Source of the DNA: Diabrotica undecimpunctata
Taxonomy: Eukaryota > Arthropoda > Insecta > Coleoptera > Chrysomelidae
Length of the DNA stretch: 64,000 bases
Direction of reading: 5' to 3'
NCBI RefSeq assembly: GCF_040954645.1
Contig: NC_092810.1
Coordinates: 10,774,377 to 10,838,376, forward strand
A program made the position numbers and the translations under genes. The notes beneath the pieces are model-generated. The model was not told the DNA's origin, did no database searches, and saw only the letters and a program-made list of their open reading frames with translations. Below are positions 11,960 through 23,223 of this stretch, one piece after another; the stretch's first letter is position 1; the number at the start of each line of letters is the position of its first letter.

Positions 11960-12650
11960 GAAGATCCACGTTAAGGGCGTTCAAACACAGCAACAACACC
12001 AGAAATCGTACAAAAAAATGCAGGATATCGTATTGGGAAATCGTCAAGTGACTGAAAGAGATTTGGTAGAAGCCCTAGACATCTCATTGGACAGTGTAAG
12101 CAAAATTTTGACTGACTATATTGAGTTTAAGAATGCAATGGGTCCATCATTCGCTAACAATGGAACAAAAACAGATTCGAATCCGATTTTCTCAGTAACT
12201 CAGAATATTGTGCATCGATTCATAACTATGGATGAGACTTGGGTCTATCACCATGTTCCTGAATCAAACAAGAGGCTAAAGAGTGGTGTGAACCTGGTTT
12301 TTCGGCAATGGAGTGAGTTCGTTTCCAGAAATCGGACAAGAAGGTGTCAGCATCCGTTTTTTGGGACGCGAAAAGAATTTCGTTTGTGCATTACTTGCAA
12401 ACTGGTAAAACAATAAATTACGAATATTCTTGTAACCTTTTAGACAACCTGAAGGAAAAAAAAATCGTGAAAAAGATAGCGACTTCCATCTGTTTGGATA
12501 CCCAAAAAAATTCATGCGTGTAAAGCATTTTGATGAGGTCATAAAAGCTGTAGAAGCGTGTTTTGCAGCTCTTCGAGATTCTCAGTTCAGGGATAGAATT
12601 CATTAATTGGAATATCGAAAACTTATTAAACAGCTTATTATATGGTATAC
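11960..12650 (+). pseudogene. Mariner transposase relic
   Basis: Recognisable blocks: TPEIV-KKMQDIVLGNRQVTERDL, VEALDISLDSVSKILTD, FITMDETWVYHHVPESNK (first catalytic D region), FWDAKRISFVHYLQTGKTIN, and a C terminus E-VIKAVEACFAALRDSQFRD. There is an internal deletion between the first block and the TMDETW block, and another that removes the HDNA region. Both frames are broken. Its N terminus was probably displaced by the LINE that ends at 11955. Confidence 0.7.
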
Positions 12651-13049
12651 AGAAATGTAAACAAACTTCGTAAAGTTATGTTTCTAAAAATAATCTTATC
12701 TATATCAAAAAATAAACTGACTAGTAGGTTAAATAAAATTTATTTTAGAAATGATTTTCTAAAATTATCGATACGAGTCTATAAGGAATGATTTAAATTA
12801 AAAGTTACTTACGATATTAATCAAAATAAATCTATGTTGCACATTAACTTTTTAAATATATATAATCACAGTTAAATTTAAAAAATCTTAAATTAATTAT
12901 TGAACAAAAAATAAAAATTTCTGCTTGCATCAAATGGCCTTTCTGGAAACGGAAATACAAATAAAGCCATTCCTGAAATATGCAAAATAAAAATTAAAAG
13001 AAAAACGTGCCACAATAACACGAACACTCCATATAAAAACGAAACCTAC
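12651..13049. other. Tm1 intron between the two 71-bp alternative exons
   Basis: AT-rich, no coding similarity. Likely contains branch-site and splicing-control sequence for the downstream exon, but none can be named. Confidence 0.4.
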
Positions 13050-13120
13050 GATTCACCGGCTTCGGCACGTTCTTCAGCACGTTCCAAGTCAGCTTCAACC
13101 ATGGCCAATTTACGGGCTAC
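13050..13120 (-). CDS. Tm1: Tropomyosin alternative exon 5, muscle type
   Basis: 71-bp exon, the size of vertebrate TPM exon 5. Acceptor TTCTCTAG|GTAGCC at 13121, donor GAATC|GTAGGT at 13049. It encodes VARKLAMVEADLERAEERAE then AGE plus TC, completed by C of the next exon to serine. This matches the muscle form of insect and crustacean tropomyosins. The exon continues directly from KKYDE of the upstream muscle exon. Its alternative is the 71-bp exon at 10418-10488. Because 71 is not a multiple of three, use is mutually exclusive. Confidence 0.93.
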
Positions 13121-13364
13121 CTAGAGAACCAAAAGAAACCTTTCAAAAATCTTGTTTGCTGTAAGTTTGCGTTTAACACTCCGAAACACGTCTAGCCATG
13201 CAAACAATTTTGTCTTTTGATAAGTGTCTAAGTAGAAATATAACGATACTATTTTAAAAACTCTAGATTATAATCAATCTCAACGGGTCTCTTGACGGAT
13301 CAATTATTTAAAACTTTGGTCCCCCCAATATATTTTAACACATACCAATATGATGAATTGTGTA

Positions 13365-14283
13365 CGAGGATAGATGGATATTAAACTAGCCTTTGATAGA
13401 TGGCGCTACTTGATAACGAATTGGTTTCGGTGTTGACATTTGCCATTCATGACACGACGTCTATCAAAATTTTAAGTTTTAAAAACAATTAGTTTGGTTT
13501 TTACAGCCGTAAAAAGCAAGCAAATTTTTTGTTTTCGGAGAAATGGAAAAAGTCGAGTATCGTTCGGTGATTAAGTTCTTCCACAAAAAGGGTAAAACGA
13601 ATGTGCAAATCAAAGCCGACCTCGACGAAGTTTATGGTGAGGTTGCACCTTCGTTAGCAACAGTAAAATTTTGGAAAGCTGAATTTGCTCGTGGTCGTAC
13701 GAGTGTTTTTGATGATGAGCGTCCCGGGAGGCCAAATGAAGTCACCACGCCGGAAATGATCAACAAAGTCCATGACATGATTATATCAGATCGTCGAATT
13801 AAGCTCCGCGAGTTAATAGAGGTCCTAAACATTTTTTACGAACGCGTACACAACATCATTCATCATCATTTGGACATGAAAAAGCTATCCGCGCGATGGG
13901 TGCAAATGCAAAAACGTGTGACCACTTCGGAGACGCTTTTGGCGATGATACGACGCGATCCGAAGGATTTATTTCGCGTAGTAGAAACAGTGGCGCAAAC
14001 GCGGCGTAGGGCCGCCGAAGAAGGCAAAGACTGCACATTCGGCCGGCAAAGTGACGCCGACTGTTTTCTGCATCCACATCGACTACTTGGAAAAGTCGCT
14101 TAAACTTCCGCCGATTTTGAAGAGCTTGAGCAAAAATACTATTCGGATGGGATAAAAAAATTGGAACACCGTCTTACTAAGTGTATCGAGCTAAAAGGGG
14201 ACTATGTTGAGAAATAAATCGATTTAAGTCCAAAAAACTTGTTTTTTTCTATCAAAGGCTAGTTTTATATCAATCTACCCTCG
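13365..14283 (+). mobile_element. Internally deleted mariner element with TIRs
   Basis: A 919-bp element flanked by TA (13363-13364 and 14284-14285). Left end CGAGGATAGATGGATATTAA and right end, inverted, CGAGGGTAGATTGATATAAA; both continue into AACTAGCCTTTGATA. The usual mariner length is about 1.3 kb, so about 350 bp is missing. It sits 245 bp upstream of the muscle 71-bp exon (in Tm1 orientation), inserted antisense. Confidence 0.88.
13543..14217 (+). pseudogene. Mariner transposase, internally deleted and frameshifted
   Basis: Starts MEKVEYRSVIKFFHKKGKTN with the mariner paired-like DNA-binding region, EFARGRTSVFDDERPGRP, and KLSARWV near 13895. The region then skips from RRDPKDLFR to a QTRRR..CTFGRQ stretch that is the WxG-PKKAKT-SAGKV block read in the wrong frame. 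The C terminus YYSDGIKKLEHRLTKCIELK-GDYVEK is preserved after a frame change. All three catalytic acidic positions are in or near deleted sequence, so the product would be inactive. Confidence 0.85.
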
Positions 14284-15090
14284 TATTCTATGCGTGTTTT
14301 TAAATTTATTACTATTCTGTTTAATCAATAGTTTTCATTACGTTATAAAATTATTTCTATAATTAGGAAATTCAAAATTGTTGTCCGATGTCCATTAAAA
14401 CTTCTAAAATTTACGCTGCGCTTTTATTTTTGGTCCATAAACAGAAATCTTACAAATATAAGTGAATGAATGTGTTGTTTTTGCATTATACCAAAGTTAT
14501 TTAATACTTGACACTTAACTCAAAAGACAAAATATGAAATCTTGAGGTATGAAGTATTTGTGACAACAAAATGTATTGGTATGAAGATTTTGTTCGATTA
14601 CAATATCGATTTAGATTATCTTCAAGAGTTTGCCTCTCCGATGGACATTTTTAAAATGAATGAAGACATTTCGGACATAAAATGTCTGCTCAAATGACTT
14701 GTTAAAATTATAATGTGTTCAAACAACTTAAAAATAATAAATAAGGGTTGAATTTACCACAAAACGTTCTTAATGGTTGTATAAAAATATTGCTGTTAAT
14801 TAATTGAAAATAAACGAAAATTTTAGTTAAGCTTTGAAATCTATTTAAATTAAACTCAGTAGAGTGAAGGTCAAGATATGTTTTTATGGCTTTAATTCTT
14901 AAATATTTTCACAACTATAATCTTTCTTCGACATAGTGTCGATTAACGCGGCAAAGTATGTGCAATGGAAGACACCGTCCTAGATTGTAATTGTAAAAGA
15001 TTTCAAGATCAAAGTCATAAAACACTATACTTCTTGTTACGGAATTTCAACAACCAGACAGGAAGTTAAATGAACAACTTATATGGTTAG
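14284..15090. other. Tm1 intron, no recognised gene
   Basis: AT-rich. Nothing recognised. Confidence 0.4.
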
Positions 15091-15263
15091 AACATAATGA
15101 CGGTATTAGATTTTTGTTTTGATACAGGGCAGCGACAGCCGCTTATACGTATTTCGAGCTCTTTAGATCTCTTCCTCCTGAGGAGACCTAAAGAGGTCGA
15201 AATTCGTATAAGCGGCTGTCGCTGCCCTGTATCAAAACAAAAATCTAATACCGTCATTATGTT
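15091..15263. repeat. 173-bp near-perfect palindrome (foldback)
   Basis: The left arm starting AACATAATGACGGTATTAGA and the right arm ending TCTAATACCGTCATTATGTT pair along nearly 80 bp each with about three mismatches, around a centre CTTCCTCCTGAGGAG near 15172-15182. An RNA copy would form one long hairpin. It creates an apparent open frame through both arms that should not be read as a gene. Confidence 0.9.
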
Positions 15264-15459
15264 TTATTACTTTACTTCGATTGGAGTACCAGAAACTGAA
15301 TTCACTACGAATTTTGACCATGATGAACGGCATGTGGAATGCAATTTTAGATTCCCTTGTCGAGTAATTCATCAAGCTGTTTGCTTCGCAAGTTTTAGGA
15401 AGCGCAGTGGTAAAAATTTGAATTCGGTTTCGCCAGGTAGAAATCGTTTGATTTCTCTT

Positions 15460-15600
15460 TTTGTTATATGGTTAGGCATTATTGGGGGATTAAAAGATGC
15501 CGTGGGAATCACTGGCAAGCAAAGACAATATAGTATCAATCCAATCATTCCAGAGTCGAAATACAATCGATTAGTCATTGTGAGATTAATAATCTGAGGT
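15460..15600 (+). pseudogene. Possible BEL/Pao (LTR retrotransposon) Pol scrap
   Basis: GGLKDAVGITGKQRQYSINP followed by IIPESKYNRLVI resembles the zinc-finger/integrase linker of BEL/Pao polyproteins (GGRLxNA...PIxxPxxSxxTxLxI). Only about 45 residues can be aligned by eye. The rest of the frame up to 15264 is not recognised. Alternative: an unrelated repeat. Confidence 0.35.
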
Positions 15601-16260
15601 ATTTGTTCAACACCACCAATAACCAATGATCCCAATCATTCAAAATTGTTAATTTTTTTTAGAAATTTTACAAAATTATATTTAAAAGGTGTACCAGATG
15701 TTTTTTTACCTTAATATGAGCATAGAGTCATTAAAACCGAAATCACAAGAGAACATATTAAGTTAGAATTGGAAACGTTGCTGGAAGAATTGCTATGACA
15801 GTCAAAGGGGTTGGAAGGGGCGTGCGAAAGATATAGAAAAACTATATCGACGACCGAGAATCGTTGCCTCTTCATTGTATCGAGGTCTTTGTCATATTGG
15901 TGAGTGGACTGTAAAAAGACTTAAAGAAAGAAACCTGGTTCCAAGAAGGCTGCAATTGGGTCAAAATTATCCAACTCCACAGGCAAACACGCCTAAATTT
16001 TGTATGAAATCATTCACATTGGACATTAAAGTTTAAAAGCCGTTAGAGAAAGATGAATTAAGATATTTCGGTCAATAAAAATTAGAGCTGACATGATGAA
16101 GGGGCGTGAGGAAACGAACAAAGAAAGACCCGGCAAAACGAGGCTACATAGAAGTCTTTGCAGGCATTCAGTGACGTCACTAAAAACGGTGCAAGATATG
16201 CGGAAAAATTGTCTTACGAGCAAGTATCATATACTTGCGTGTCTTTTCTGAGAACAGAAG
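15601..16260. other. Unassigned repeat-like sequence
   Basis: Short readable stretches (for example RPRIVASSLYRGLCHIGEWT near 15850) in broken frames suggest an old transposon coding region, but I cannot assign a family. Confidence 0.3.
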
Positions 16261-17363
16261 ATGTATTGCATGTTAATATTTGTCTACATGAAAATATTTT
16301 AACATAGTTTTAAAAACATTCATATTTCTTTATACATCGTTAATAATGTCAGTTATAAATTCAACCTTTACACAGAAACTCAAAATCATGGAACATACTC
16401 ATCATATTTGCAGCCAAAGACCTGCCTAAACCATCTTCGGTGTACGTACTGACTGGAAGTCTTTGAACCGACAACAGTTTTTTAATCATCTTTATTAGAA
16501 ATTAGTCCCGTTGATTAACTTAATGAAAAACACTCCCGTACGCGAAAAAATATATTATTAAAACTTAAACAGTTCGATTTTTTAACATCAGTTATGCAAC
16601 TGTGTAATAAATAATTATAAACTATATTAATAAGTAATCAGAAAATATTAACAATATATCTACAAATGAGTTATTCTGCTCTAAAAATTATTATATACAC
16701 AATAAATAAGTACTACAACTACGAATTGTTTTTAAAGATAATATATAAGGAGATTTTAACATCTCTGATATTTGAACTCAACTTTTATTTCAGACTGATA
16801 TTGATATGAGACGATTTTACCTAAGTAAATTTGTTTAAAATATTTTCAAGATATGAAAGAATCACTCAAATCATAAATAAAACATTTATTTCCAGTTGTA
16901 CTGTTGTTATTCTAACTTCAATATCCTATTTGTTCATAAACATTTACTTTACCTATATTTGCATTTCTCATTGTATGATTCAAAAGCTTAAACCGGAATT
17001 CAACATCATTTAGGATGTACGCGTTCTAAAAAAGATATTATCAATTAAACAACAGATTCTGGAGCCAAAATAGATCAATCGAACTTACCACAGTACCAAT
17101 GCATAGCCCATATAAAAAGTTATTCGAAAGTCATATCGTTTTGCAAGGTCAATGGACTGTAACTTTCTTGAGTGTACATTTGTATTAAGGTAGTCAATCG
17201 AGCTTATTTTGGCCCTATTATAGAACCTATGATCTACCTATTTGTTAGACCTTATATAATGTCAAATTTATAAATGGACATCAGAGCCAAATTGTCCTGA
17301 TTTTCTTCAGATTTCCCAAAATTTAATATTTAATATAATTTAATAATATAATAATTATTGTTA

Positions 17364-17365
<2 letters not shown>
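16261..17365. other. Tm1 intron, no recognised gene
   Basis: Very AT-rich spacer leading into the TA microsatellite. Nothing recognised. Confidence 0.4.

Positions 17366-17432
<67 letters not shown>
17366..17432. repeat. (TA)n microsatellite, ~33 units
   Basis: Uninterrupted alternating TA for about 67 bp. Confidence 0.97.
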
Positions 17433-17435
<3 letters not shown>

Positions 17436-17544
17436 GAACCTTCCCTTAAATAGAGTGTACATGGTGGTCTGATTAGTAACCTCCTTCTTATTAGGGCGCG
17501 GTGATAGTGATTAGTGGACCAATCAAATTTTAAATATGAAACAA

Positions 17545-17933
17545 ATTATTCTGCCGATGTGTGCTGCGTTTACTGATCATTCACCCCACAGATGAACGTG
17601 CCACCACTTCTCAGCAATGTTTAGACTTTATCAAGCTCAAGCGCAATCCTTCAGACTTTTGGCATCGATTGGTAACCGTTGATGAAACCTGGATACCCTC
17701 AAGAGAACATCATGAAGAGTCCCTCAATGGATCGGAAAGATTAGGGCCACTGTATTTTGGTATTGCAAACGGATAATAACGGCCCCATATACAGAAAAAA
17801 AAGTGTTGTATCTCTAAGACATTGCAGTGACTCACAAGAGCGTTTTGACAATGGCAAAAGATCATGAGTTGGACTTCGAATGGATTTCTCATCCGGCTTA
17901 TTCTCCTGATTTGGTCCCCTCCGATTATGAGTA
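17545..17933 (+). pseudogene. Mariner transposase relic, second family
   Basis: DERATTSQQCLDFIKLKRNP-SDFWHRLVTVDETWI carries the first catalytic D. After a large deletion a second frame reads VLTMAKDHELDFEWISHPAY-SPDLVPSDYE with the third acidic residue. The middle with the HDNAPAH motif is gone. This is a mauritiana-like mariner subfamily by the ERATTSQQCL signature, different from the copies at 11960 and 13365. Confidence 0.75.
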
Positions 17934-19105
17934 AAAGAAAAGTAAAATATAAAAAATTCTGGAAAAACACGTTTTTTATTTCAAAGAAAGTTACTATTAA
18001 CCACTTAGTATAACTCATATAAGATCTCCATTCTAAAAACCCCCAAACTTAATAATTAATTAAGAAATGCAGTAGCTGGGAATATCGGCCATTCTAGAAG
18101 TTATATAGAGAAACTTTTATAGTTTGAATATTTTTTTAATACTTTTGAAAAATAAATATTTTATTTGATTGAAACTTTGAAATGGTTCCTTATGATGACT
18201 AAATAAAAATACCTGCCATATCTATTATTTTTATATAGAAATTTAAATAAATGAATGTAAATATCGTATAATTTTTTGAGTACGTAGAAAAATATTAAAT
18301 CTACATATTACATAAATAAATTACCGAATTCTCCTTGATATATTTTCCGCTTAACTAAAATTAGTCTTTCAATTTATAAAGCTTTTATTAGTGAATTGTA
18401 AAGCTTTTTTTTTTATTAGTGAGTAAGTAAAAAATAAATACAATATTTAATATCAACTCTGCTTTAAGAAGATAATAAGAAACGGATAGCAAATGTATTA
18501 TATACAAATCACAAGAAAAGTTATTGATATAAAGCAATAAATACTTTGAATAATCGAAAAAATTTTGGTGTTTATCCGAATGTAGCTATATCAATTGAAT
18601 TTATAATCCTAATTGGACCCTGTCAATAAAAAAAAATTTGACGAAATAAATAATAAAATTAGCAGGTTATTTTATGGAGTAAAAAACCTTCTGGCTTAGG
18701 TCTAGTGTTAGGGTTTACAGGTTGGAAAAACCGGAAAAAAAAAGAAACCTAGTCGTTGCTTGTACACTTGCTTGGACGTTTGTAAGTTTGCAGGCAGGGG
18801 AGCTAAGATTCTTACGACATCTATATATACGAAATATATCTCTGAGAAGCATGAGTATAGTGGTCTGTACAGTGCAAATAAAGAGTGATTTTTCGCAAGA
18901 AACAACAGGGAGGCTTCCTGCATTTCTGCTTTTCAATATAGCACTGCAAAAGACTAATAGGTTGCACCGACTGCAAACGTTAAACAAGAGTTTGCCTCGT
19001 TCCCAACAGTCACAGAAAATATGAGTCCCTACGGAAAATATGAAAAATAAACTAAAATAATAATGGCGACACCAAATAGGTACCAGCGCTAGCATTACAT
19101 ACACT
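17934..19105. other. Tm1 intron, no recognised gene
   Basis: AT-rich up to about 18680, then somewhat GC-richer sequence to 19105 with short overlapping open frames on both strands. None resembles a known protein. Confidence 0.35.
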
Positions 19106-19340
19106 GGCCGAAATTTTAGCTTTGGTAACTAAAATTTTTCAAGGTTGTAAACAAATTCATATATCTAGGCTTCACGATTGCTTATAAATCCACAACGAAG
19201 GAAATCAAAAGAAACGTTATAGCCAACAAGTGTTACTTTTGATTAAGTTAACGCCTAAAGAACACAAAATCAAAAACAGGGCCAAAAAATCACACCAAAA
19301 AGTAGTGAAGTATGAGTAAGAAAACATAGATTGATTCATA

Positions 19341-20090
19341 AGGTCGCGGCATATTATCGTGCACGTATAGTTTCCGGAACGTAGCGCTTCCACTCCAGCA
19401 ATCGGACTGCGCGTTCACATTTTCATACATAGAACGTTTCAGTTTGGTTCGGTGAAGATATGATGTCGCTTTTCTCGACAAAAATTATGTTCAATTGCTC
19501 TTCTACTTAACGATGAAGAATGAAAAACTGTGTTAAAAAGAAGGTTTGAAGTACATCCAATGCTAAGAGAAAGGAAGAAGGAAGGTGAATACTGGACTTT
19601 ATACAGAGAATTAATTGATGACGATGAAAAATATTATTGATATTTTAGAATGAATAGGATTCAGTTTAAATATGTTTTAAATTTAATTACACCTTCAGTT
19701 AAAAAACAAAATACTACATTTAACGAAGCCGTACATATCAAACCAAAAAGTATTTTTAAAAAGAAGAGGTTTCACTTCCGTACAAAAGTCCTAATTGTTT
19801 ATCACTTCCGTGATTAATTGTCACAAAGCAACAAAAACACATGCATAAATGACAAAATAGCCTCGAAAATTATTTTTTTGAATACTCTGTATCAAAATCA
19901 AACAAATACCTAATTAAACAACGAGGGGAAAACGACGGACATCTAATTCACATTATCCTTACCAACCGGTTACGACCTATGTTGCGGACAGTGTGAGTTG
20001 TTCATCTTTAAAACCATTTAAATTATATTTTTCGGAAACTAAACGCTATGTACTGGAAACGCAACGTGCATGATAATATGCCACGACCTT
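19341..20090 (+). mobile_element. PIF/Harbinger-like element, deleted, nested in a LINE
   Basis: Terminal inverted repeats: left (A)AGGTCGCGGCATATTATCGT and right, inverted, AAGGTCGTGGCATATTATCA, both continuing TGCACGT. Flanks read TAA at left and TTA at right, close to the 3-bp TWA duplication of the superfamily but with one mismatch. At about 750 bp it keeps only the transposase N terminus, so it is non-autonomous. Confidence 0.75.
19539..19752 (+). pseudogene. Harbinger transposase N-terminal fragment
   Basis: RRFEVHPMLRERKKEGEYWT-LYRELIDDDEKYY, a TGA, then YFRMNRIQFKYVLNLITPSV and FNEAVHIKPK match the start of HARBI1-like nucleases (R.xWVHPxxxxR...EYxxLxxEL...FRxxxxF..LL.LI.P.I). The nuclease domain with its DDE residues is absent. 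The position expected to be W in the WVHP motif is E. Confidence 0.75.
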
Positions 20091-20320
20091 AAAACAGACG
20101 CAAATCATCTGCTCATCGTTAAACGAAAGATTTTAAGAACAATATTTCAAACTATCCTCCCCGACGAACCCCATTTTAGCTACCTGTGACGACGATCAGT
20201 AGATAGAGGCCAAGAATGTGGTGGAGGCATGATTTAGACGAGAATACTAGAAGAATTGACGCGGCATATTTACAATTACAGAGGAACGACTGGGGAAACA
20301 AATTAGTAAATTCGTAAAAA

Positions 20321-20872
20321 AAAGAAAACATGACCAAAAATATTTGTCACTTTTAATAAGACTTTTCGATCTCTATGCAGTAAAATACCAGAAGTGATTT
20401 ATTGATGGTTTGTTCGTTAATCAAGCCACTTACCTCGTATGATCTTGTGGCACATACGTAAAATTCTACAGACACAATAGAAGTATTGAGGTTGTGCCTT
20501 TTAGACCGAAATTATCAAAACATTAGTCTTGTGAAGTATATAATAACATTTAAATCCTTTATAAATAACTTTTTAGAAAAATTTGATGTATATTAAAATG
20601 TTTTAGTAACAATTATAATCATAATTCTGTTTATTAGTGTGTTAAATACTCGGATGAATAAAGTATCGATCAGTTTTTAAACTATTTTGATATTTAGAAA
20701 CCTATAAATTAATTAATATTGACAAGTTTTTTTTAATGAGAATTTTCTGTTTTTTCTATTAAAATCAACTATCTACTATTTTATTACTGATACGAACATT
20801 TCAAGAAATACCAAGCTACATCTAAAGTCAAAGAAGCGTAATATTTGTGCATTTTATGAAGGAAAATACCCA
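20321..20872. other. Tm1 intron, no recognised gene
   Basis: AT-rich. Nothing recognised. Confidence 0.4.
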
Positions 20873-20874
20873 TA

Positions 20875-22617
20875 CGCAACTTTTGCACTGCCCAGAAATC
20901 GTCACGAAACAATTTGCACCGTTTTTTTATGATGATCGTCATTCATATCGTCTGAAGACGATAACATCAAATAAAATCCTAGTGCGCAGGTCAGCCCAAC
21001 GAGAAATTGCATTTGACAGATTACTGAAATGATTGTAACTGGAAATATTTTTTTTTGGAACAGTAGCGTGTTCTAACACAACGAAAAATCTTCACGTAAA
21101 GATCATGCTATTGTGCAGTAAACAAAACGCGTTCCAATAAAAAGTTGATGGTTCATAGAATCGTGTTTTCGAGTGTTCCAACAAAAATTGTGATCGTCCA
21201 GTAACAGTTCCGTTACAACTATTTTAGTAATCGGGCTAATGCAAGTACACGAACTATACTAGAAGCCACAGTTAGAATGCAGTAAAAAATATATGAAAAA
21301 CTCATTGTCGATCTATCTTATCTATATTTATCAATTTTTAATAGCTTCCAATGTAATCATATTTACTGGGAAATAAAGATCATTATAAATTCATTAAGAG
21401 AAGCGAATCAGTTTAAATCCACACTGTCCACGCAAAGCAAACATGTCTCTTTGTCGATTTGGGTACTGGCCATTATACCAAAAACTTGTTGGCAAAAATT
21501 ATGAAAGTTCAGTTCTATTTCATTTTCGCAAGCGGATGAAAGTACCTACATGATGGAGCCGTTGCCAGTATCTGTCGTGAATTGTAAACAAAGTATGACT
21601 CTTAGTGTTTCCTGGAGACACAAGTACCTCAGACAAATAAAAACATTGAGGACGAAAGATAATGTAAACCTTGTACCGTGAGTCTTGGATTAACGTCGGT
21701 GCTTTAGTCAAAAAGGAATGAAGGGACACAACGATCAATAATCCACGGGATGCCTTCATAAAAGAGCTCTCTACTGGACTGAAAGCTCCAACCCAAAGAG
21801 GTCCTCGGTTTGTTCTTCTTCATGCTGGAAGCGAAACTAGTTTTGTGGCATGGGCCGAATTAACTTTCTTGCCCAAGAAGGAACCGTTGATTACCACGAC
21901 GAAATAGACGGGGATCTATATGAAGAATGGTTTGAGAAGACGTTAACTCCAAACTTGCCGAAAGACAAAGAAAACGTTGTCGTTTTGGATAACACGTCAT
22001 ACCATTTCCCAAAAAAATTGTGGAACACAAGGCAAATCAAGGATTGACTAGTCGAAAAGAACATTTTCTTCGAGAAAGATTACCTAAAGAAATTACTTGA
22101 TACTGCGGCCGCATTTAGAGACGAGTATGACGTATGACAAGTTACAAAATTGAAAAAATTGAGGAAAAATAAATGGTGTGGAGTCAAGTGAAAAGGTATG
22201 TGGCTTCAAATAACGTCGATTTTAAAGAAAAAACGGTATAATGGTTGATAAAAGAAGCTTACCAACGCGTATCTAAAAAAGCAGTGGCATAATTACGTGA
22301 ACCCCGTCAAAAAAGTAGAAGAAAAAATTTTTTTTTGTTTATTCTCTTATTTAACTCAGTTAAGAGTAAAGATTGTTGAAACGAAGCGCGTACGGTCCTG
22401 ATTTCTCAGTCTATCGCCAAAATACCACACAAATACCATTATGCCGACATGAGCGGCATCGCTGCGCGCCTTAAAACCAACATTACATTCTAACTGTGGC
22501 TTCTATTATAGGATTTTATTTGATGTTACTGTCTTCGGACGATACGAATAATGAACATACGCATAAAAATCGGTAGGAGCAGTTTTGTGACGATTTTTGC
22601 TCAGTAGAGAAGTTGCG
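20875..22617 (+). mobile_element. DDE transposon (IS630/Tc1 superfamily) with interrupted left TIR
   Basis: TA duplications at 20873-20874 and 22618-22619. The left end starts CGCAACTTTTGCACTG and pairs with right end CGCAACTTCTCTACTG (inverted). The repeat continues through CATCAAATAAAATCCTA. In the left arm the match then pauses for about 260 bp and resumes at 21255 (AGAAGCCACAGTTAGAATG), while the right arm is continuous (22484-22617). So a ~260-bp insertion sits in the left repeat, or the right has lost it. The centre holds a transposase pseudogene. Confidence 0.75.
21660..22320 (+). pseudogene. DDE transposase pseudogene
   Basis: Blocks in order: RESWINVGALVKKE, NPRDAFIKELSTGLKAPTQR, FVLLHAGSETSFV, a frame change near 21845, INFLAQEGTVDYHDEIDGDL, YEEWFEKTLTPNLPKD, VVVLDNTSYH (second catalytic D), then after a deletion near 22140-22165 MVWSQVKRYVASNNVDFKEK. 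The usual Y-x-DES first catalytic D reads R (YRES), and the PIE segment before MVWSQ is lost, so two of three catalytic residues are missing. It belongs to a common insect family with a DDE endonuclease fold and conserved VxDNAxYH and MVWSxVK motifs. The exact family name is uncertain. Confidence 0.75.
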
Positions 22618-22829
22618 TATTTATATAGTGTTGTAGTGCTGTTATAAGAAAAAAAGTTGGAACAAAACACACGAGAAATTTAATTACCAACTGGCGCAGT
22701 TATGAAAGCATAGTCAAGTTTAGGAAAAATGTATGCAAAAATCGAAATCTTACTTAAAAGGTCTCCAATTGAATGAGTTGTCACAGCAGAAGTAAAAAAG
22801 AAGGCAAGATAAAAAATATTCTATATAAT

Positions 22830-22960
22830 TTACAATATTTGTTGGTAATGAACCTCAATTTGAGTTGAAAATAACTTTATTTGAATGTTTCGATTGCCAC
22901 TTCGGATGTCGTTCCCGAAGTGGAAATTGAAATGTTAAAATAGACGTTAGTTTTATTTTG
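22830..22960. repeat. Hairpin repeat sharing a motif with 35410-35577
   Basis: Contains GTTTCGATTGCCACTTCGG, then CCGAAGTGGAAATTGAAA, forming an imperfect stem. The flanking AATAACTTTATTTGAATGTTTCGAT resembles the inverse of AATAAGTTATTTGGACGTTTCGAT near 35530. Such sequence is, in my recollection, found with Penelope-like or related insect repeats. Confidence 0.5.
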
Positions 22961-23221
22961 TTAATCAACTGCTTGATTGTCAATAAATATTTGTTTACAC
23001 GTAATTTTGGCTACGAGCAAGTGTGCTTGGTTGTATAGTAATTTCCAGCCTCTCTCGTCTGTCAAAATATAACTAACTTCGCAAAAAATAATTACTAAAT
23101 TCACTAGACAGTTTGGACTGGGACTAGCGAATCGTCTTAACTTTATAGAACAAAAGTGTCGAGCATCCCAAATTTGAAATTAAAGAAATAAACTGACTCT
23201 TGACTAACCGATCGTACCTTA
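22961..23221. other. Short intron spacer
   Basis: Nothing recognised. Confidence 0.4.
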
Positions 23222-23223
23222 TA

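Larger units (their letters stand above)
19110..20320 (+). pseudogene. Non-LTR RT fragment split by a Harbinger-like insertion
   Basis: Left part (19110-19340): VNKFIYLGFTIAYKSTTKEI-KRNVIANKCYF, the YLG motif and following region. It ends in a VKYE..ENID block that corresponds to VLTYGSETWTL. Right part (20091-20320) resumes with KTDANHLLIVKRKILRTIFQ, then PRM-WWRHDLDENTRRIDAAYLQL and RNDWGNKLV, the RT C terminus. The two halves adjoin if 19341-20090 is removed. Both contain stops, so this is an old insertion. Confidence 0.65.

Noticed and set aside
15097..15597. 166-codon open frame across the palindrome
   Set aside because: Its first half is the two arms of the palindrome read through, so length alone is not evidence for a gene.
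18708..19104. Overlapping open frames of 100-129 codons
   Set aside because: No family motif on either strand. I cannot support a gene.
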